Virus record (IMG/VR): IMGVR_UViG_3300002143_000079
Location: 16,336-80,335 of that record
Length of the DNA: 64,000 nucleotides
Reading direction: 5' to 3' (one strand)
Origin: a virus
Every line of letters begins with the position of its first letter. Position 1 is the first letter of the stretch. Below are positions 19,922-29,354 of this stretch, piece by piece. A model generated the notes under the pieces. That model searched no databases. It was not told where the DNA came from and saw only the letters and a program-made list of their open reading frames with translations. The translations under genes were made by a program, and so were the position numbers.

Positions 19922-20272
19922 TCAAGTAGACGAAACTATCAGAGTATTTTCAGAATCATCAATCATTTGATTCTCAGAGTCGTCAACTAAGTCAAACTCA
20001 ACCGCAACAATTTGGTCACATAATATAAATCCATTGACACTACCCGTTGCACAATCAATACTACCGGTGAAGGTTCCGGTGAAATTATCCATACGAGAAG
20101 ATACCAATTGGTTTGAATCCGATGTTCTTGCCACCGACGCGGTAATATAACCTATAATTAATTTGTTTATAGCACCGACTTCAATATATGGATCCAACGC
20201 AAAATTTTTCTCAACGTAATCGGGATAGTTCATTACGTAAGTATCTTTTTGACAATATATAAAATGATGCAT
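19922..20272 (-). CDS. Small virion protein, paralogue of its neighbour
   Basis: 116 residues. The start MHHFIYCQKDTYVMNYPDY parallels MHKFIFPSSDTFICNDPDY of the gene at 20277-20570, and both then carry FTGTFTGS/FSGYFSGS-like repeats. They are probable tandem duplicates. The spacing to the upstream gene is 4 nt. The last 25 residues contain a short internal duplication (DDSENQMI, DDSENTLI). Confidence 0.68.
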   Translation of the reverse strand: MHHFIYCQKDTYVMNYPDYVEKNFALDPYIEVGAINKLIIGYITASVARTSDSNQLVSSRMDNFTGTFTGSIDCATGSVNGFILCDQIVAVEFDLVDDSENQMIDDSENTLIVSST

Positions 20273-20276
20273 ATGA

Positions 20277-20570
20277 TTAACAACTTCCCGTATCTGGTTC
20301 TATCCACATACCACTACCTGAAATAAATGCCGACCCACTTGTTATATCTCCCGAACCAGTCAGGGAACCCGAAAAATACCCACTGAAAGATAAAACTTGT
20401 AAATTCAACCTATCTCTCGAAATTTCACTTGAACCAGTTACAACAAACGTAACAACATTACGAGTAAACGCATTTATTTCCAAAATTTCATCTCGTCCGA
20501 AATTTTTCAAATAATAATCCGGGTCATTACAAATGAATGTGTCGGATGATGGAAATATGAATTTATGCAT
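20277..20570 (-). CDS. Small virion protein, paralogue of its neighbour
   Basis: 97 residues, Ser/Gly-rich, N-terminal half similar to the 116-residue protein downstream. It lies 1 nt behind the gp6-like gene and is probably co-translated with it. No signal peptide. Likely a small tail or baseplate accessory protein. Confidence 0.68.
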   Translation of the reverse strand: MHKFIFPSSDTFICNDPDYYLKNFGRDEILEINAFTRNVVTFVVTGSSEISRDRLNLQVLSFSGYFSGSLTGSGDITSGSAFISGSGMWIEPDTGSC

Positions 20571-20571
20571 A

Positions 20572-22536
20572 TTACAATACTTTACCTCTAATATCGACGT
20601 CTGGATATTTTACTTCAAAAATAGTTGGGTCGATTGGTGGGTATATAATTTTATTCTTTGTTGCGGATGGTAAATCATATTCATAAATTGAATAATTATC
20701 CCCAGCCAAATTCTCGATTTCCAGATGAGCAACTGATTGAACTCCTTCAATTTTAGCAATTTCTAATTCCAATTGACCGATGTTAATTGGTTGTGAAAAT
20801 TGCCATGATTCGGAATTGAAAAAGTTTTTAATGGAGTCTATACACTCCGTCAATACTTCTTTTTTGTTGTAAGTGGAATACGTCAAAATTGTAAAATCGA
20901 CACCGATGTTAACGACGAATCCATCAATGATATTTATTCTATCTGACATCATTCGGTATTTCGATAGATAATTCCGTAAATTGTGTGCAAGTGCTTCGTT
21001 AACCGGAGTTAAATTGCCATTATCGTCGTATGCAAGAACATAGAGATTTATACCCAATGGATTTACGCCTTCCAAATTTACTTTACGATAGTCTTTATTT
21101 TTTTCATCAACAACGATGTTGTTGTTTTCATCAATTAATCCTTGAATATACGTCGTATTGTTGGTATATAAATCATTTTCCGTTATCACATGGACTTTAG
21201 ATACCTTACCAAATTCCGCTGGCATACTCAATGTTCTCGCAATATAATCTTCTTTAGTCACCATTCTATTTTGTGTCGCAAAGTTTGAAATTGCATTTTG
21301 TTTGATTTCCAAAATACTTTCTTCACCCGCACCACCGGTAGCTGATGTGGAGTTTTCAACACGTAAACTATTTTTGATGGTATTTACCAAATTTAATTCG
21401 GATGGTAAATATTCTTCAACCTCATCGAAAGCAACTTTACTGATAGTGGTAATATCCCCAACGTTTGCGTTTGATTCTACTCCCCCACCAATAATATATT
21501 TGACCGTTAGAGTTGTATTGAATGGTGATAATCCATAAGAATTAGAATTGACGAATGCGGTTGGATCCAACGTCAAATTATATTTACTGATATTGGCAAA
21601 TCCTACACCCAACAACTCTGAATTAGGTATTAAAATTTCCTCTTCCAAACTATCCGTAGATGGTCCAAATTGTATATACGTTTTGTTATTTTCGTCTACA
21701 TCAATAGTATAACGTCGATTGGTTCGCAAGTATTTCAATATGTTAGGTACGGATGAACGATATTGAGAAAATGTTTCAAAATTTAATTGGTTGTTTTCAA
21801 CCGGCAACTCCACTAAATCTTGGGCAAGATAATCAACCTGATACCAATTGTTGTTATCCGCGTCAATTATGCTAATCACCTTAATAACATTCGTTTCAGC
21901 CAATTCCACTCGAAGATTTGGGTTTTGACTGGTAACATTGAATTCCCGTGTAATAATTTTACCGGAATAAGCTTTGGTGGATTTTCTTAAAAGATAAAAC
22001 TCCGGTTCTCCTACATCGTTTCGTGAGAACACTTCGTCGGTTCGGGGTGACGTTACACTGTCAATGGAAAAATCAAGAGTTTCTGTGGTTATAAACGCAG
22101 CTCTATTTGAGGATAATACTTCCATACCCTCCCTCACTCGCATAGCATATCTCGTATCTGGTTCGAATGTGCCGTCGGATAATCGTTTTGATGGAACTAT
22201 GATATACGCATCTAAAGTTGTTATCGCGGGTTTAGTAGGTTTGGAGATGTATCCTAAATACTTAGCCAGTTGAATAACATTCTTACGTTCTTCTGCAAAA
22301 TTAATCAATCCTTCTTTGTATTGATAATCAATGTAAAAAGATAAAACATCACCAACATACGCAGCCATGTCGATAAACATTGTGCCCGGTGCTGCATCAC
22401 TAAAATCTTTGTAACTTCTTGGATAGTATTGTTTAGAGAACTCAATCAATCCTTGTTTCAATTGACCAAAATCTCGTCCAAGATATTTTACCTCTCTTGA
22501 TTGAGGTTTAAAATTTTTATCTAATACGGTTGCCAT
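20572..22536 (-). CDS. Baseplate wedge protein, gp6/gpJ-like
   Basis: 654 residues. The N-terminal motif around YYPRSYKDFSDAAPGTMFIDMAAYVGDVLSFYIDYQ and the following YLGYISKPTKPA are typical of the T4 gp6 / P2 gpJ baseplate family of contractile tails. The C-terminal half contains the conserved INIGQLELEIAKIEGVQSV segment. It sits directly downstream of the gp25-like gene, the order seen in T4-like phages. Confidence 0.92.
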   Translation of the reverse strand: MATVLDKNFKPQSREVKYLGRDFGQLKQGLIEFSKQYYPRSYKDFSDAAPGTMFIDMAAYVGDVLSFYIDYQYKEGLINFAEERKNVIQLAKYLGYISKPTKPAITTLDAYIIVPSKRLSDGTFEPDTRYAMRVREGMEVLSSNRAAFITTETLDFSIDSVTSPRTDEVFSRNDVGEPEFYLLRKSTKAYSGKIITREFNVTSQNPNLRVELAETNVIKVISIIDADNNNWYQVDYLAQDLVELPVENNQLNFETFSQYRSSVPNILKYLRTNRRYTIDVDENNKTYIQFGPSTDSLEEEILIPNSELLGVGFANISKYNLTLDPTAFVNSNSYGLSPFNTTLTVKYIIGGGVESNANVGDITTISKVAFDEVEEYLPSELNLVNTIKNSLRVENSTSATGGAGEESILEIKQNAISNFATQNRMVTKEDYIARTLSMPAEFGKVSKVHVITENDLYTNNTTYIQGLIDENNNIVVDEKNKDYRKVNLEGVNPLGINLYVLAYDDNGNLTPVNEALAHNLRNYLSKYRMMSDRINIIDGFVVNIGVDFTILTYSTYNKKEVLTECIDSIKNFFNSESWQFSQPINIGQLELEIAKIEGVQSVAHLEIENLAGDNYSIYEYDLPSATKNKIIYPPIDPTIFEVKYPDVDIRGKVL

Positions 22537-22538
22537 AA

Positions 22539-22958
22539 TTATATATTGACACTTTGTAAGTCAAATGTTACCGAATCTTCAGTTTTCGTCTGTTTGATAG
22601 TAAACGACACAGATATTCTCAGTTTATAATTATCATCTCCTACGGGGTTTTCAACATTAATAATGTCAATTTCATCAATACTTACCTCTGGAATCCAATA
22701 TGAGATTTCTTCAAAAAGGATATTTTTAGCAATTTCGTTCAAATTATCCGTTTTTTGTTCAAAAACCAGCTCATACAACTTTGTTCCAAATTCCGGTGAC
22801 ATTCGGCGTTCACCCTTCTTGGTCTTTAAAAAATTCATGAGATTTTGTTTCACTTGATTGTTTGTATCAAATGTTTGCTGAAAATACCCACCAGTTCCCC
22901 TTATAAAAGGAACTTCTAACCCAATAGGTGCATATGATGCTGATGTTCGGGTGGCCAT
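22539..22958 (-). CDS. Baseplate wedge protein, gp25-like (GPW/gp25)
   Basis: 139 residues with the family core NLMNFLKTKKGERRMSPEFG around residues 39-58, where the Glu-Arg-x-Met-x-Pro-Glu-Phe-Gly signature is intact. gp25 joins the wedge to the hub and nucleates the sheath. It starts 2 nt after the 138-residue gene and ends 2 nt before the gp6-like gene. Confidence 0.93.
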   Translation of the reverse strand: MATRTSASYAPIGLEVPFIRGTGGYFQQTFDTNNQVKQNLMNFLKTKKGERRMSPEFGTKLYELVFEQKTDNLNEIAKNILFEEISYWIPEVSIDEIDIINVENPVGDDNYKLRISVSFTIKQTKTEDSVTFDLQSVNI

Positions 22959-22960
22959 TA

Positions 22961-23377
22961 TTATCTCTTTTGTTTAGCTATTTTATCGGCAGCCTGTAAT
23001 ACCGAAGCATAATTCTTCGTAAAGACCCCAGACAACGAATCAGGCACCGCCTCTGGTGAGTCTAATACCGAGGGGGCACTCTGTTGAGACGCCATCATCG
23101 AATTACTATCGTCATTGGGGATTTTAACGGTGGTTTCGTTTAAAATCTGATTTAGGATAGGGTTCGTTGAAAAGGTTTTAGGAGCCACAACTGGTGCTGG
23201 TCTGGAATCGGTGATTCTTTTAGACGAGTCAACCACATTTTTTAATATTTTGGTGGTATTTTCAACAACTGGTTGTTTTTGGTTCTTGAAATATTCATCC
23301 AAAATTGCAGGTAATGCGGTTTTTAACTCCGTATTAACGATTTCACGAATTAGTTTTTTAAATTGATCTGCATTCAT
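22961..23377 (-). CDS. Small tail-cluster protein, unknown
   Basis: 138 residues. The N-terminus is helical (FKKLIREIVNTELKTALPAILDEYFKNQ), the middle is Pro/Ser/Val-rich and the C-terminus KNYASVLQAADKIAKQKR is basic. It lies between the spike-like protein and gp25, so it probably belongs to the baseplate hub or chaperones its assembly. Confidence 0.7.
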   Translation of the reverse strand: MNADQFKKLIREIVNTELKTALPAILDEYFKNQKQPVVENTTKILKNVVDSSKRITDSRPAPVVAPKTFSTNPILNQILNETTVKIPNDDSNSMMASQQSAPSVLDSPEAVPDSLSGVFTKNYASVLQAADKIAKQKR

Positions 23378-23389
23378 AACGTATATATA

Positions 23390-25015
23390 TTAAAATTTTC
23401 TCGGACTTTCTCTTCTATTTGAGGCTGGCCATCCACCGGGAACACCCGTTCCAGAGAATGTGTTTATTTTAGTTGATGGAACACCATCTACAATTTCTCC
23501 ACCATCTCCACCCGGAGCATAACCCCCACCCGTCAAAAATACTCGACGACTCATAATGGTATGAATCTTATCACGTAAACTACGTAATTGTCTGATTTGC
23601 ACCGGAACTTGGGTATTTTTAGGAGTCGGAACACCCACATCTTCATGGGTGTGTTCGTGCCAGTGGGTATGTTCCTCCAACCATAAACATAAGTCGTATA
23701 ACCAATCAGCTAAAGTCTGACCCAATACCGCTGGTTCGTTTGTATTATTATGTTCTCCCAAATATATAGCTGGTGAGTTAAACACCGTCTTGGTATTTGT
23801 GGTAAAAACTATTTGATTATGGGCATCGACAGTATATTCACTATCAGTTGTTACCATATAACGTTTCTTCGAAAAATGTAACGTCTCCCCAAACCTAGAC
23901 GCAAAAATTAATCTATCACTATGTATTACAATTTGATCCCCACTCAATTCGGGCATTTTAAACGTGGTTGCGTTTGGTGGATTAAATTTGACCTGTTCCT
24001 CACCAGAATTTGTTGAAAAGTATTTTTTGTAACACGTTGTTTTAAATCTTGATACCGTCAATCCACTTGTTATGTGAATAGAACTACCATCGTTGTTTAT
24101 ATCTTCAATTAAATATCCACCAACATTCTTCTCATTTGGTGAAGAGTTAACATCATCTATCTTATTTAAGAGTGGATGTAATTGTTGTGTATTATCTTTC
24201 GCAATAGGTCTTTGTCTATTACGAATCAAAATCATGGGATTGCCACCACCAACCTCTTCCTTGTCACTTTTATAGTTGTCGTAAACCCCTTTATCATTTT
24301 TACGATTATCGTCGTAGGCCCCCATTCTTATACTTTGACCAAACCGACTTTCAAAAATTGAATCTCCCTCATAATGTTTGAGATTTCGAATTTTATCATT
24401 AAACCAGAAGTAATTTCCCAAAATACCACGGAACCCCGAATAGAATCTATCATTCGTTGAATCGAGTCGAGATTCTGGCCCACGTAATTCAACAACCGTT
24501 GTGGAACCGGAATAACTCCGATTGGATATTTTCTTACCATATGTCTGTTCGTATCTAAAATCGGCGGAGGTATTGTTGTTATTTTTGGTGTTGATTTTGT
24601 TTGTATAGTAAAATTTATCCAAGATATAAACTACATTAACCACTTCATTTAATACTGGATATGTTGTAAAACTACTATCAATTGGAATTGCCCAAATCAA
24701 ATTTTCCTTCTCAACCTTTTGTTGTGTATAACATAGTCTCACTAACACAGTTCCAATTGGATAATAACTTTTATCCGAAGAACTTGCTGGAAGATTATTG
24801 TAATTTTTAGGATATTCCGATGGAATGGTAATGTTTCCCATTTCCCCATTTGCAAACAGAGGATGTTTGTCGTCGAGAATGATGTCCAAAACAACCCCCG
24901 GTTCGAACTGCGGCATGTTTTCACCCACTTGGAGATATTTGACATCTCTAAAAGTGGATAATTTGTTTACATCATCGGTTGAATTATTTAATATTGTTCG
25001 ACCAGATGAATTCAT
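23390..25015 (-). CDS. Baseplate spike / hub protein, gp5-like
   Basis: 541 residues. The first 130 residues read like the OB-fold of phage spike proteins (FEPGVVLDIILDDKHP, then PIGTVLVRLCYT). The middle has SIFESRFGQSIRMG and the typical late segment AVLGQTLADWLYDLCLWLEEHTHWHEHTHEDVG with a His-rich stretch. No lysozyme domain as in T4 gp5 is visible. It overlaps the 126-residue gene by 4 nt. Confidence 0.8.
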   Translation of the reverse strand: MNSSGRTILNNSTDDVNKLSTFRDVKYLQVGENMPQFEPGVVLDIILDDKHPLFANGEMGNITIPSEYPKNYNNLPASSSDKSYYPIGTVLVRLCYTQQKVEKENLIWAIPIDSSFTTYPVLNEVVNVVYILDKFYYTNKINTKNNNNTSADFRYEQTYGKKISNRSYSGSTTVVELRGPESRLDSTNDRFYSGFRGILGNYFWFNDKIRNLKHYEGDSIFESRFGQSIRMGAYDDNRKNDKGVYDNYKSDKEEVGGGNPMILIRNRQRPIAKDNTQQLHPLLNKIDDVNSSPNEKNVGGYLIEDINNDGSSIHITSGLTVSRFKTTCYKKYFSTNSGEEQVKFNPPNATTFKMPELSGDQIVIHSDRLIFASRFGETLHFSKKRYMVTTDSEYTVDAHNQIVFTTNTKTVFNSPAIYLGEHNNTNEPAVLGQTLADWLYDLCLWLEEHTHWHEHTHEDVGVPTPKNTQVPVQIRQLRSLRDKIHTIMSRRVFLTGGGYAPGGDGGEIVDGVPSTKINTFSGTGVPGGWPASNRRESPRKF

Positions 25016-25392
25016 GATTTGATTTCCTTAACTTTTACTAACTCGGTGGAATTTTTTTGAACATCCTGCATCGCATCCAACAACTGTTTACGTTCCTCGT
25101 CAGTTATGGCAAATGATTGGTCACCATCTCCACCCTCATTTTGTTTGGATAAAATACGTTGTATAACCGCAGCTAATTTTACAAGTTGTTCATCGTTTTT
25201 AATTCCAGTGTCGAGATAATCACGAATAAGTGGCACGATAACCATTGCGTCGTTCACACTTTTAATCAACGGACGGAGTTCACTGATTAAAATATCAATT
25301 TGGTCCTTCTTTTCATTCTGATTAACTACAATTTCTTTACAGAGTGATGAGAACGACTTACCTTTATATATTTCAAATTCGATAGTTTCCAT
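25012..25392 (-). CDS. Small tail-cluster protein, unknown
   Basis: 126 residues, acidic, mostly helical, no Cys. It ends in a 4-nt overlap with the spike gene start. A TATTTATT motif (25396-25403) lies 3 nt before its ATG, so it opens the baseplate operon. Confidence 0.72.
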   Translation of the reverse strand: METIEFEIYKGKSFSSLCKEIVVNQNEKKDQIDILISELRPLIKSVNDAMVIVPLIRDYLDTGIKNDEQLVKLAAVIQRILSKQNEGGDGDQSFAITDEERKQLLDAMQDVQKNSTELVKVKEIKS

Positions 25393-25403
25393 AACAATAA
25401 ATA

Positions 25404-26150
25404 TCAGATTGACCGCCTTTTACGATTTTTCCACAAATTCTTCCGATGTGACTCCGATTTGGCAACACCTTTGGTTTTTTGACGAATTTTTTCACGTCGT
25501 TCATTTTCTATTTCTTCTAAGGAAACCTTACCAAGTGTCCAACCTTTTATAGAAAGTCTTTTACCATTTAAAAACAAATTTAACCCACCACTATCAACTT
25601 TGTATTTTTTTCTAAAATCATATGGTGTAAGAGTTTCGACTATTCCCATTGATTCGTTGTAAAAGGCATATTTTGTTTTAATGTAACGTGCATTATTAAT
25701 TCCTGTATGAGCGATACGATTTTTCTCTTTTTGTTTTTTTGTCTTCGGTTTACCATACATATAGGATTTTTCACCCCTATTTGCCAAACTTTGTTTTATA
25801 CGTGTTTCCAGACGTCTTTCGGAAACCCCCGACCAACTTTTCAAATAATTGCACAAATTTTCCATACCGTAGAAATCTATAAATGCGGATTCTAATGATA
25901 ACGCCTCTATTTCCACGACGTTCTCAATCAACTTTTCATACTTTGGAGACAAACCTTTTTTAACTAGGTCATAAATCTTATTAAACAACTTATAGTTTGT
26001 CTTGTTAGGAACTTTTCCCAACCTCACATCTTTTTCATGTTTATACATTCTATTACCACACCCCTTACCGACGTAAAATACTTCGTCTGTAAGGGGATGT
26101 GACAATTGATAGGTGTAATATTTATTAACTAAGGGAACCGTTTTCGACAT
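25404..26150 (-). CDS. GIY-YIG homing endonuclease
   Basis: 248 residues. The GIY-YIG nuclease core is at the N-terminus: YYTYQLSHP...VFYVGKG, with the arginine in GCGNRMYKH and the glutamate of ALSLESAFIDFYG. The C-terminal half is basic with NUMOD-like segments (KSYMYGKPKTKKQKEKN; ETLTPYDFRKKYKVDSGGLN) that usually bind DNA. It overlaps the 3' end of the sigma-factor gene by 26 nt. It is therefore wedged between two essential genes, as expected for a selfish element. Confidence 0.88.
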   Translation of the reverse strand: MSKTVPLVNKYYTYQLSHPLTDEVFYVGKGCGNRMYKHEKDVRLGKVPNKTNYKLFNKIYDLVKKGLSPKYEKLIENVVEIEALSLESAFIDFYGMENLCNYLKSWSGVSERRLETRIKQSLANRGEKSYMYGKPKTKKQKEKNRIAHTGINNARYIKTKYAFYNESMGIVETLTPYDFRKKYKVDSGGLNLFLNGKRLSIKGWTLGKVSLEEIENERREKIRQKTKGVAKSESHRKNLWKNRKRRSI

Positions 26151-27021
26151 AGAGCTTAGTAATCTTATTCTGATACTCTTTCATCTTATTTATCACTTTT
26201 GTAATCTGCTGCGTTTTGCACGAAGAAATTTCACGGATATAAAGATATAATGCCTTCTTATTGAAGTGGTCTATTCGATCACTATTACGGAATAACTCGA
26301 CGACTGCCTCAGCAATTTTCAAATCTTTCTTCTTGGTGAATATCTCGGTGAGATTTCTATCCCAATAATCCACCATCATTGTGATGAATTGTTTAGTTTC
26401 CATTTCTTTGTGATGTGTATCCTCAGATTGTAATCTAACGGTGTTCGCTTCATTCTCTTCACTGATATCAACTTGTTGGTTATATCGTTTGTAATTGGAA
26501 TTGTTATTGAATATCAGGTAGTTCTTCGCAATGATACTGAAATATGAAAATGCCTTACCTTTACCTTCTTCATATTTATGAATGTTAGCCACCAAATGTG
26601 AAAGCGTTTCTTTTTGTACTTCCAATGGACCTACATCGAAGTAACTGAATTTGAATGTGTTAAAGATATTCTCCACCAACTTTTCAAATGCAAACTTTAT
26701 CTTGGTGTTGAAGATTTCATTGCGTTTATCAATATCTTCTTCTTTATTATACAATACAATGGAGTCTTCCGTATCTTTGGTAAAATACATTTTTTCAAAG
26801 GACGGTTTACGAACCTTCTTCACTGGAACCTCAACTACTGGTGTAGGTGTGGGCACCGGCGTTACTTTCGGTTTTTCTTCACAAACATCGACTATCTGAA
26901 CCCTATTTACATTTTTAATTTTAGCCGATTTGAATGTCTTTTTAGAAGTAACCTTATTCCTAGAGCCGGGTTTATTCTTGACTGTTTTCTTTGTTTTTGT
27001 TTTTTGAATCATCGTCGTCAT
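26125..27021 (-). CDS. Late-transcription sigma factor, gp55-like
   Basis: 298 residues. After a Lys/Pro-rich N-terminal tail of about 75 residues, the core LVENIFNTFKFSYFDVGPLEVQKETLSHLVANIHKYEEGKGKAFSYFSIIAKNYLI matches region 2 of the minimal T4 gp55 sigma family, where it would read the -10-like late element. The C-terminus is a basic helical segment. The TATTTAT motifs before late genes fit as its target. The start overlaps the upstream membrane-protein gene by 50 nt, so a later start such as Met4 is possible. Confidence 0.85.
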   Translation of the reverse strand: MTTMIQKTKTKKTVKNKPGSRNKVTSKKTFKSAKIKNVNRVQIVDVCEEKPKVTPVPTPTPVVEVPVKKVRKPSFEKMYFTKDTEDSIVLYNKEEDIDKRNEIFNTKIKFAFEKLVENIFNTFKFSYFDVGPLEVQKETLSHLVANIHKYEEGKGKAFSYFSIIAKNYLIFNNNSNYKRYNQQVDISEENEANTVRLQSEDTHHKEMETKQFITMMVDYWDRNLTEIFTKKKDLKIAEAVVELFRNSDRIDHFNKKALYLYIREISSCKTQQITKVINKMKEYQNKITKLYVENGSLS

Positions 27022-27274
27022 AGGTTTTTTCTTTTAAATCGTTTATTATATCAACCATGTTAGAAAAAACAAACCCAACTTCATCATCCTTTTCAAACAT
27101 TTCCCGGTCGTCAATAAATTTCAGTTTAGCGTAGGTATCTTGAACCATCTCTTTGAAATCCAAAATCCAGACTTCGTATATTTTTACTTTCGTAAGACTT
27201 ACGTTTAACGCTTTATAAAGAAAAATATTGATTGCCACCGACACCACTAATAAAATTGAAACTATAATTATCAT
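26972..27274 (-). CDS. Small single-pass membrane protein
   Basis: 100 residues. Residues 1-20 (IIIVSILLVVSVAINIFLY) form one membrane helix; the rest is soluble and ends in an acidic, Asp/Lys/Asn-rich tail. It starts 2 nt downstream of the 46-residue gene and overlaps the sigma gene. Function unknown. Confidence 0.68.
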   Translation of the reverse strand: MIIIVSILLVVSVAINIFLYKALNVSLTKVKIYEVWILDFKEMVQDTYAKLKFIDDREMFEKDDEVGFVFSNMVDIINDLKEKTYDDDDSKNKNKENSQE

Positions 27275-27276
27275 AT

Positions 27277-27417
27277 TTAATAAGAACTTTCATCATCGTC
27301 TGTATCCTCGACATATTCTTCGAGATATTCTATCGCCTCATAAACCAAATCCCAATCTGATCGAGTTGTTGATTTTCTTAACATTTTTAATACTGCGTTT
27401 ATATTGTTTTCGTCCAT
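27277..27417 (-). CDS. Small acidic protein (46 aa)
   Basis: Short frame from ATG 27417 to TAA 27277, ending two bases before the ATG of the membrane-protein gene. The product is helical and ends in a very acidic tail (EEYVEDTDDDESSY). Small acidic proteins near gp55 can be transcription co-activators or clamp-interacting peptides, but no motif proves it. Its tight coupling to the next gene supports it being real. Confidence 0.6.
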   Translation of the reverse strand: MDENNINAVLKMLRKSTTRSDWDLVYEAIEYLEEYVEDTDDDESSY

Positions 27418-27456
27418 AACATAAACTACATAGTAACCAATATTCAAAAAATCAAA

Positions 27457-28405
27457 TTAATTTCGAAAAAGTCTCGCAAACTTCGTGTGTTTGGCCAGTT
27501 TTTTCTTTTTATCGACATTTTTTACTACATTTGATGATATTAATTCCGTGTTTGTTTCATCTGTCACGACACTATCATTCAAATTACTAATGTCAAGGGT
27601 ATTTATGATAATTTTTTTTTTTATCGTCGGTGAATAATATGTTATTATATGCCAATAGGAGACAAATTGCAAGTGGATCAAACACGGAAATTAATAGGGC
27701 AATGAACCATTTTACAATAGTGTCCATGGGAACATTGAATTCATCCGACACATATTTAAATGTGATTATATCACTCTTACTACGAGATTCGACTTTTACG
27801 TTATTAATAGTTGTCTGCAAATTCAATAATTCCTCGTTCGAAGATTGGATTTTCTGATTCTCTAATTCAATATTCTTTTCGTTATTAGTTATCAGGTCCA
27901 AAGTTTGCGTTTGGATTTCTTGTAATTGAATTGGATTTCGAGCCAAGAAAGTATTCGTCATTGAATCATTCAATCTCTTTTCTTGATTCACCCGAAGGCT
28001 GTCGATAGTTAATATACGACTTTTGGATTGTTCAATTTTTGACTGAGTAACCAATTTTTGAGACTCATACATTGCAATTTTTTCTTCGTATGTTGAGTTT
28101 TCTAAAGAAGATTTTTGATATGCAGAACTCAAATATCCAAATATACCCAATGAAGTAATAAACATTAATACAACAACCCCAATGGTTAAGTATATTTTCA
28201 AAAACGATTTAGTCGATTCCCAATATCTAAACAAATAACTAGTCGCTACTAATTTACCCAATTCCAAGGAGGAAGCCATAATGATTGCGGCGACCATAGA
28301 ACCTGAAAATAACATGGCAATACCAATAATAGAAAAATAAGCTGCACAGGTTGCGATGAAAAAGGATGTGAAACCAACTAAATTTTTAAAAGAAAAGACG
28401 TTCAT
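27457..28405 (-). CDS. Polytopic membrane protein, frame interrupted at an A11 run
   Basis: From ATG 28405 the frame gives four membrane helices (around residues 6-30, 34-55, 73-100 and 228-255) and a long coiled-coil loop (about 105-215). At 27612-27622 there is a run of eleven A (T on the plus strand). The annotated frame stops 6 codons later. The +1 frame continues for about 50 codons (INTLDISNLNDSVV... to KFARLFRN), has no start of its own and looks like the natural C-terminus. With A10 the gene encodes about 315 residues. Transcriptional slippage, a real mutation or a homopolymer sequencing error are all possible. Confidence 0.65.
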
Positions 28406-28430
28406 AAGACATAAATATGGAAATAAAAGA

Positions 28431-28458
28431 AAAAACCCCATCTTTCGATGGGGGTTTT
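28431..28458 (-). terminator. Intrinsic terminator behind the HD-domain gene
   Basis: A CCCCATC/GATGGGG stem with a TTTC loop is flanked by A- and T-runs on both sides. On the minus strand the hairpin is followed by six T, giving a classical intrinsic terminator for the gene ending at 28492. It also looks functional in the other direction. Confidence 0.85.
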
Positions 28459-28491
28459 CTATAAACCTATGTATATAAACGTATTACGTGA

Positions 28492-29151
28492 TTAACGATT
28501 TTCTCGTTTCCACAAATCATACTCCGTTCGACAAGCGATAAAATCACCTTGATGTAGGATACGGGGAAGATTGGTCTTCAATTCGTAATCAGGATTGTAA
28601 TTTTTCAAATATGAGGTGTTTGCTTCGTGATAAAGACCATCTGACAACTTAATACCCAAGGTTTCTTTCCAAGTGCAGACAATTCCATACTGTTGAAGAA
28701 TATACAAAGCTCGGTCAGTGACGTCCATATATTGAAGATTGGTGTTGAACTTGAATATCTCACCACGATTTTTTACATGCCAGTCGCTGTCTTGTGGTAG
28801 ATAGTATTCACCTTGTTGTCGGTCACCCAATTTACCCAAATCGTGATGAAGTGCGGCAAAAATTAGTTCTTCATCGGTGAAATCAATTTCCGCACCCATT
28901 ACTGTCCATAACTTTTTGACACCCATGGAAGCTTTACAAACTCCTAAAATATGGTCTAAGTATCCACCAATATAGGCATTGTGGAAATGTGCTTTTGCGG
29001 AAGCAGGAGCGGTTATCAATCGAAGTCCGTATTCATTCTCACTATAAAGGTGGAGAAGTTTCTCCAATCGTTCACCATCGAAATTCTTTTTAAGAAATGT
29101 GATGAATGACTCGTAATTATCTTGTAATTCTTGTTCGGTATATTCTTTCAT
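28492..29151 (-). CDS. HD-domain phosphohydrolase
   Basis: About 219 residues from Met at 29151. The metal-binding pattern of HD hydrolases is visible: AHFHNAYIGGYLDHIL with conserved His, then ALHHDLGKLGD, the HD doublet. Such phage enzymes act on nucleotides or cyclic nucleotides, though the substrate cannot be read here. The open frame extends 12 codons further up to 29187, but that part overlaps the promoter-like region. A strong terminator follows. Confidence 0.82.
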   Translation of the reverse strand: MKEYTEQELQDNYESFITFLKKNFDGERLEKLLHLYSENEYGLRLITAPASAKAHFHNAYIGGYLDHILGVCKASMGVKKLWTVMGAEIDFTDEELIFAALHHDLGKLGDRQQGEYYLPQDSDWHVKNRGEIFKFNTNLQYMDVTDRALYILQQYGIVCTWKETLGIKLSDGLYHEANTSYLKNYNPDYELKTNLPRILHQGDFIACRTEYDLWKRENR

Positions 29152-29191
29152 ATGACATGAATATACGTCACGACCAATAAAAGACAATTTA

Positions 29192-29353
29192 TTATATCTC
29201 TGTATTTTTCAGAGTGAGTAGATATTTCTTACCGTCGTGGGATAACTGATTTATTTTAGCGTCGGTTATGTCACCATCCTTTGCCTTCTCATAAGACAAT
29301 TTCATAATTTCCTCAAGGACGGATTCTAACTTTTCCAATGTTTCTTTTTTCAT
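29192..29353 (-). CDS. Small charged helical protein (53 aa)
   Basis: Frame from ATG 29353 to TAA 29192. The ATG lies one base after the stop of the 150-residue gene, so translation is probably coupled. The product is Lys/Glu-rich and helical (KLESVLEEIMKLSYEKAKDG). No family recognised. Confidence 0.62.
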   Translation of the reverse strand: MKKETLEKLESVLEEIMKLSYEKAKDGDITDAKINQLSHDGKKYLLTLKNTEI

Positions 29354-29354
29354 A

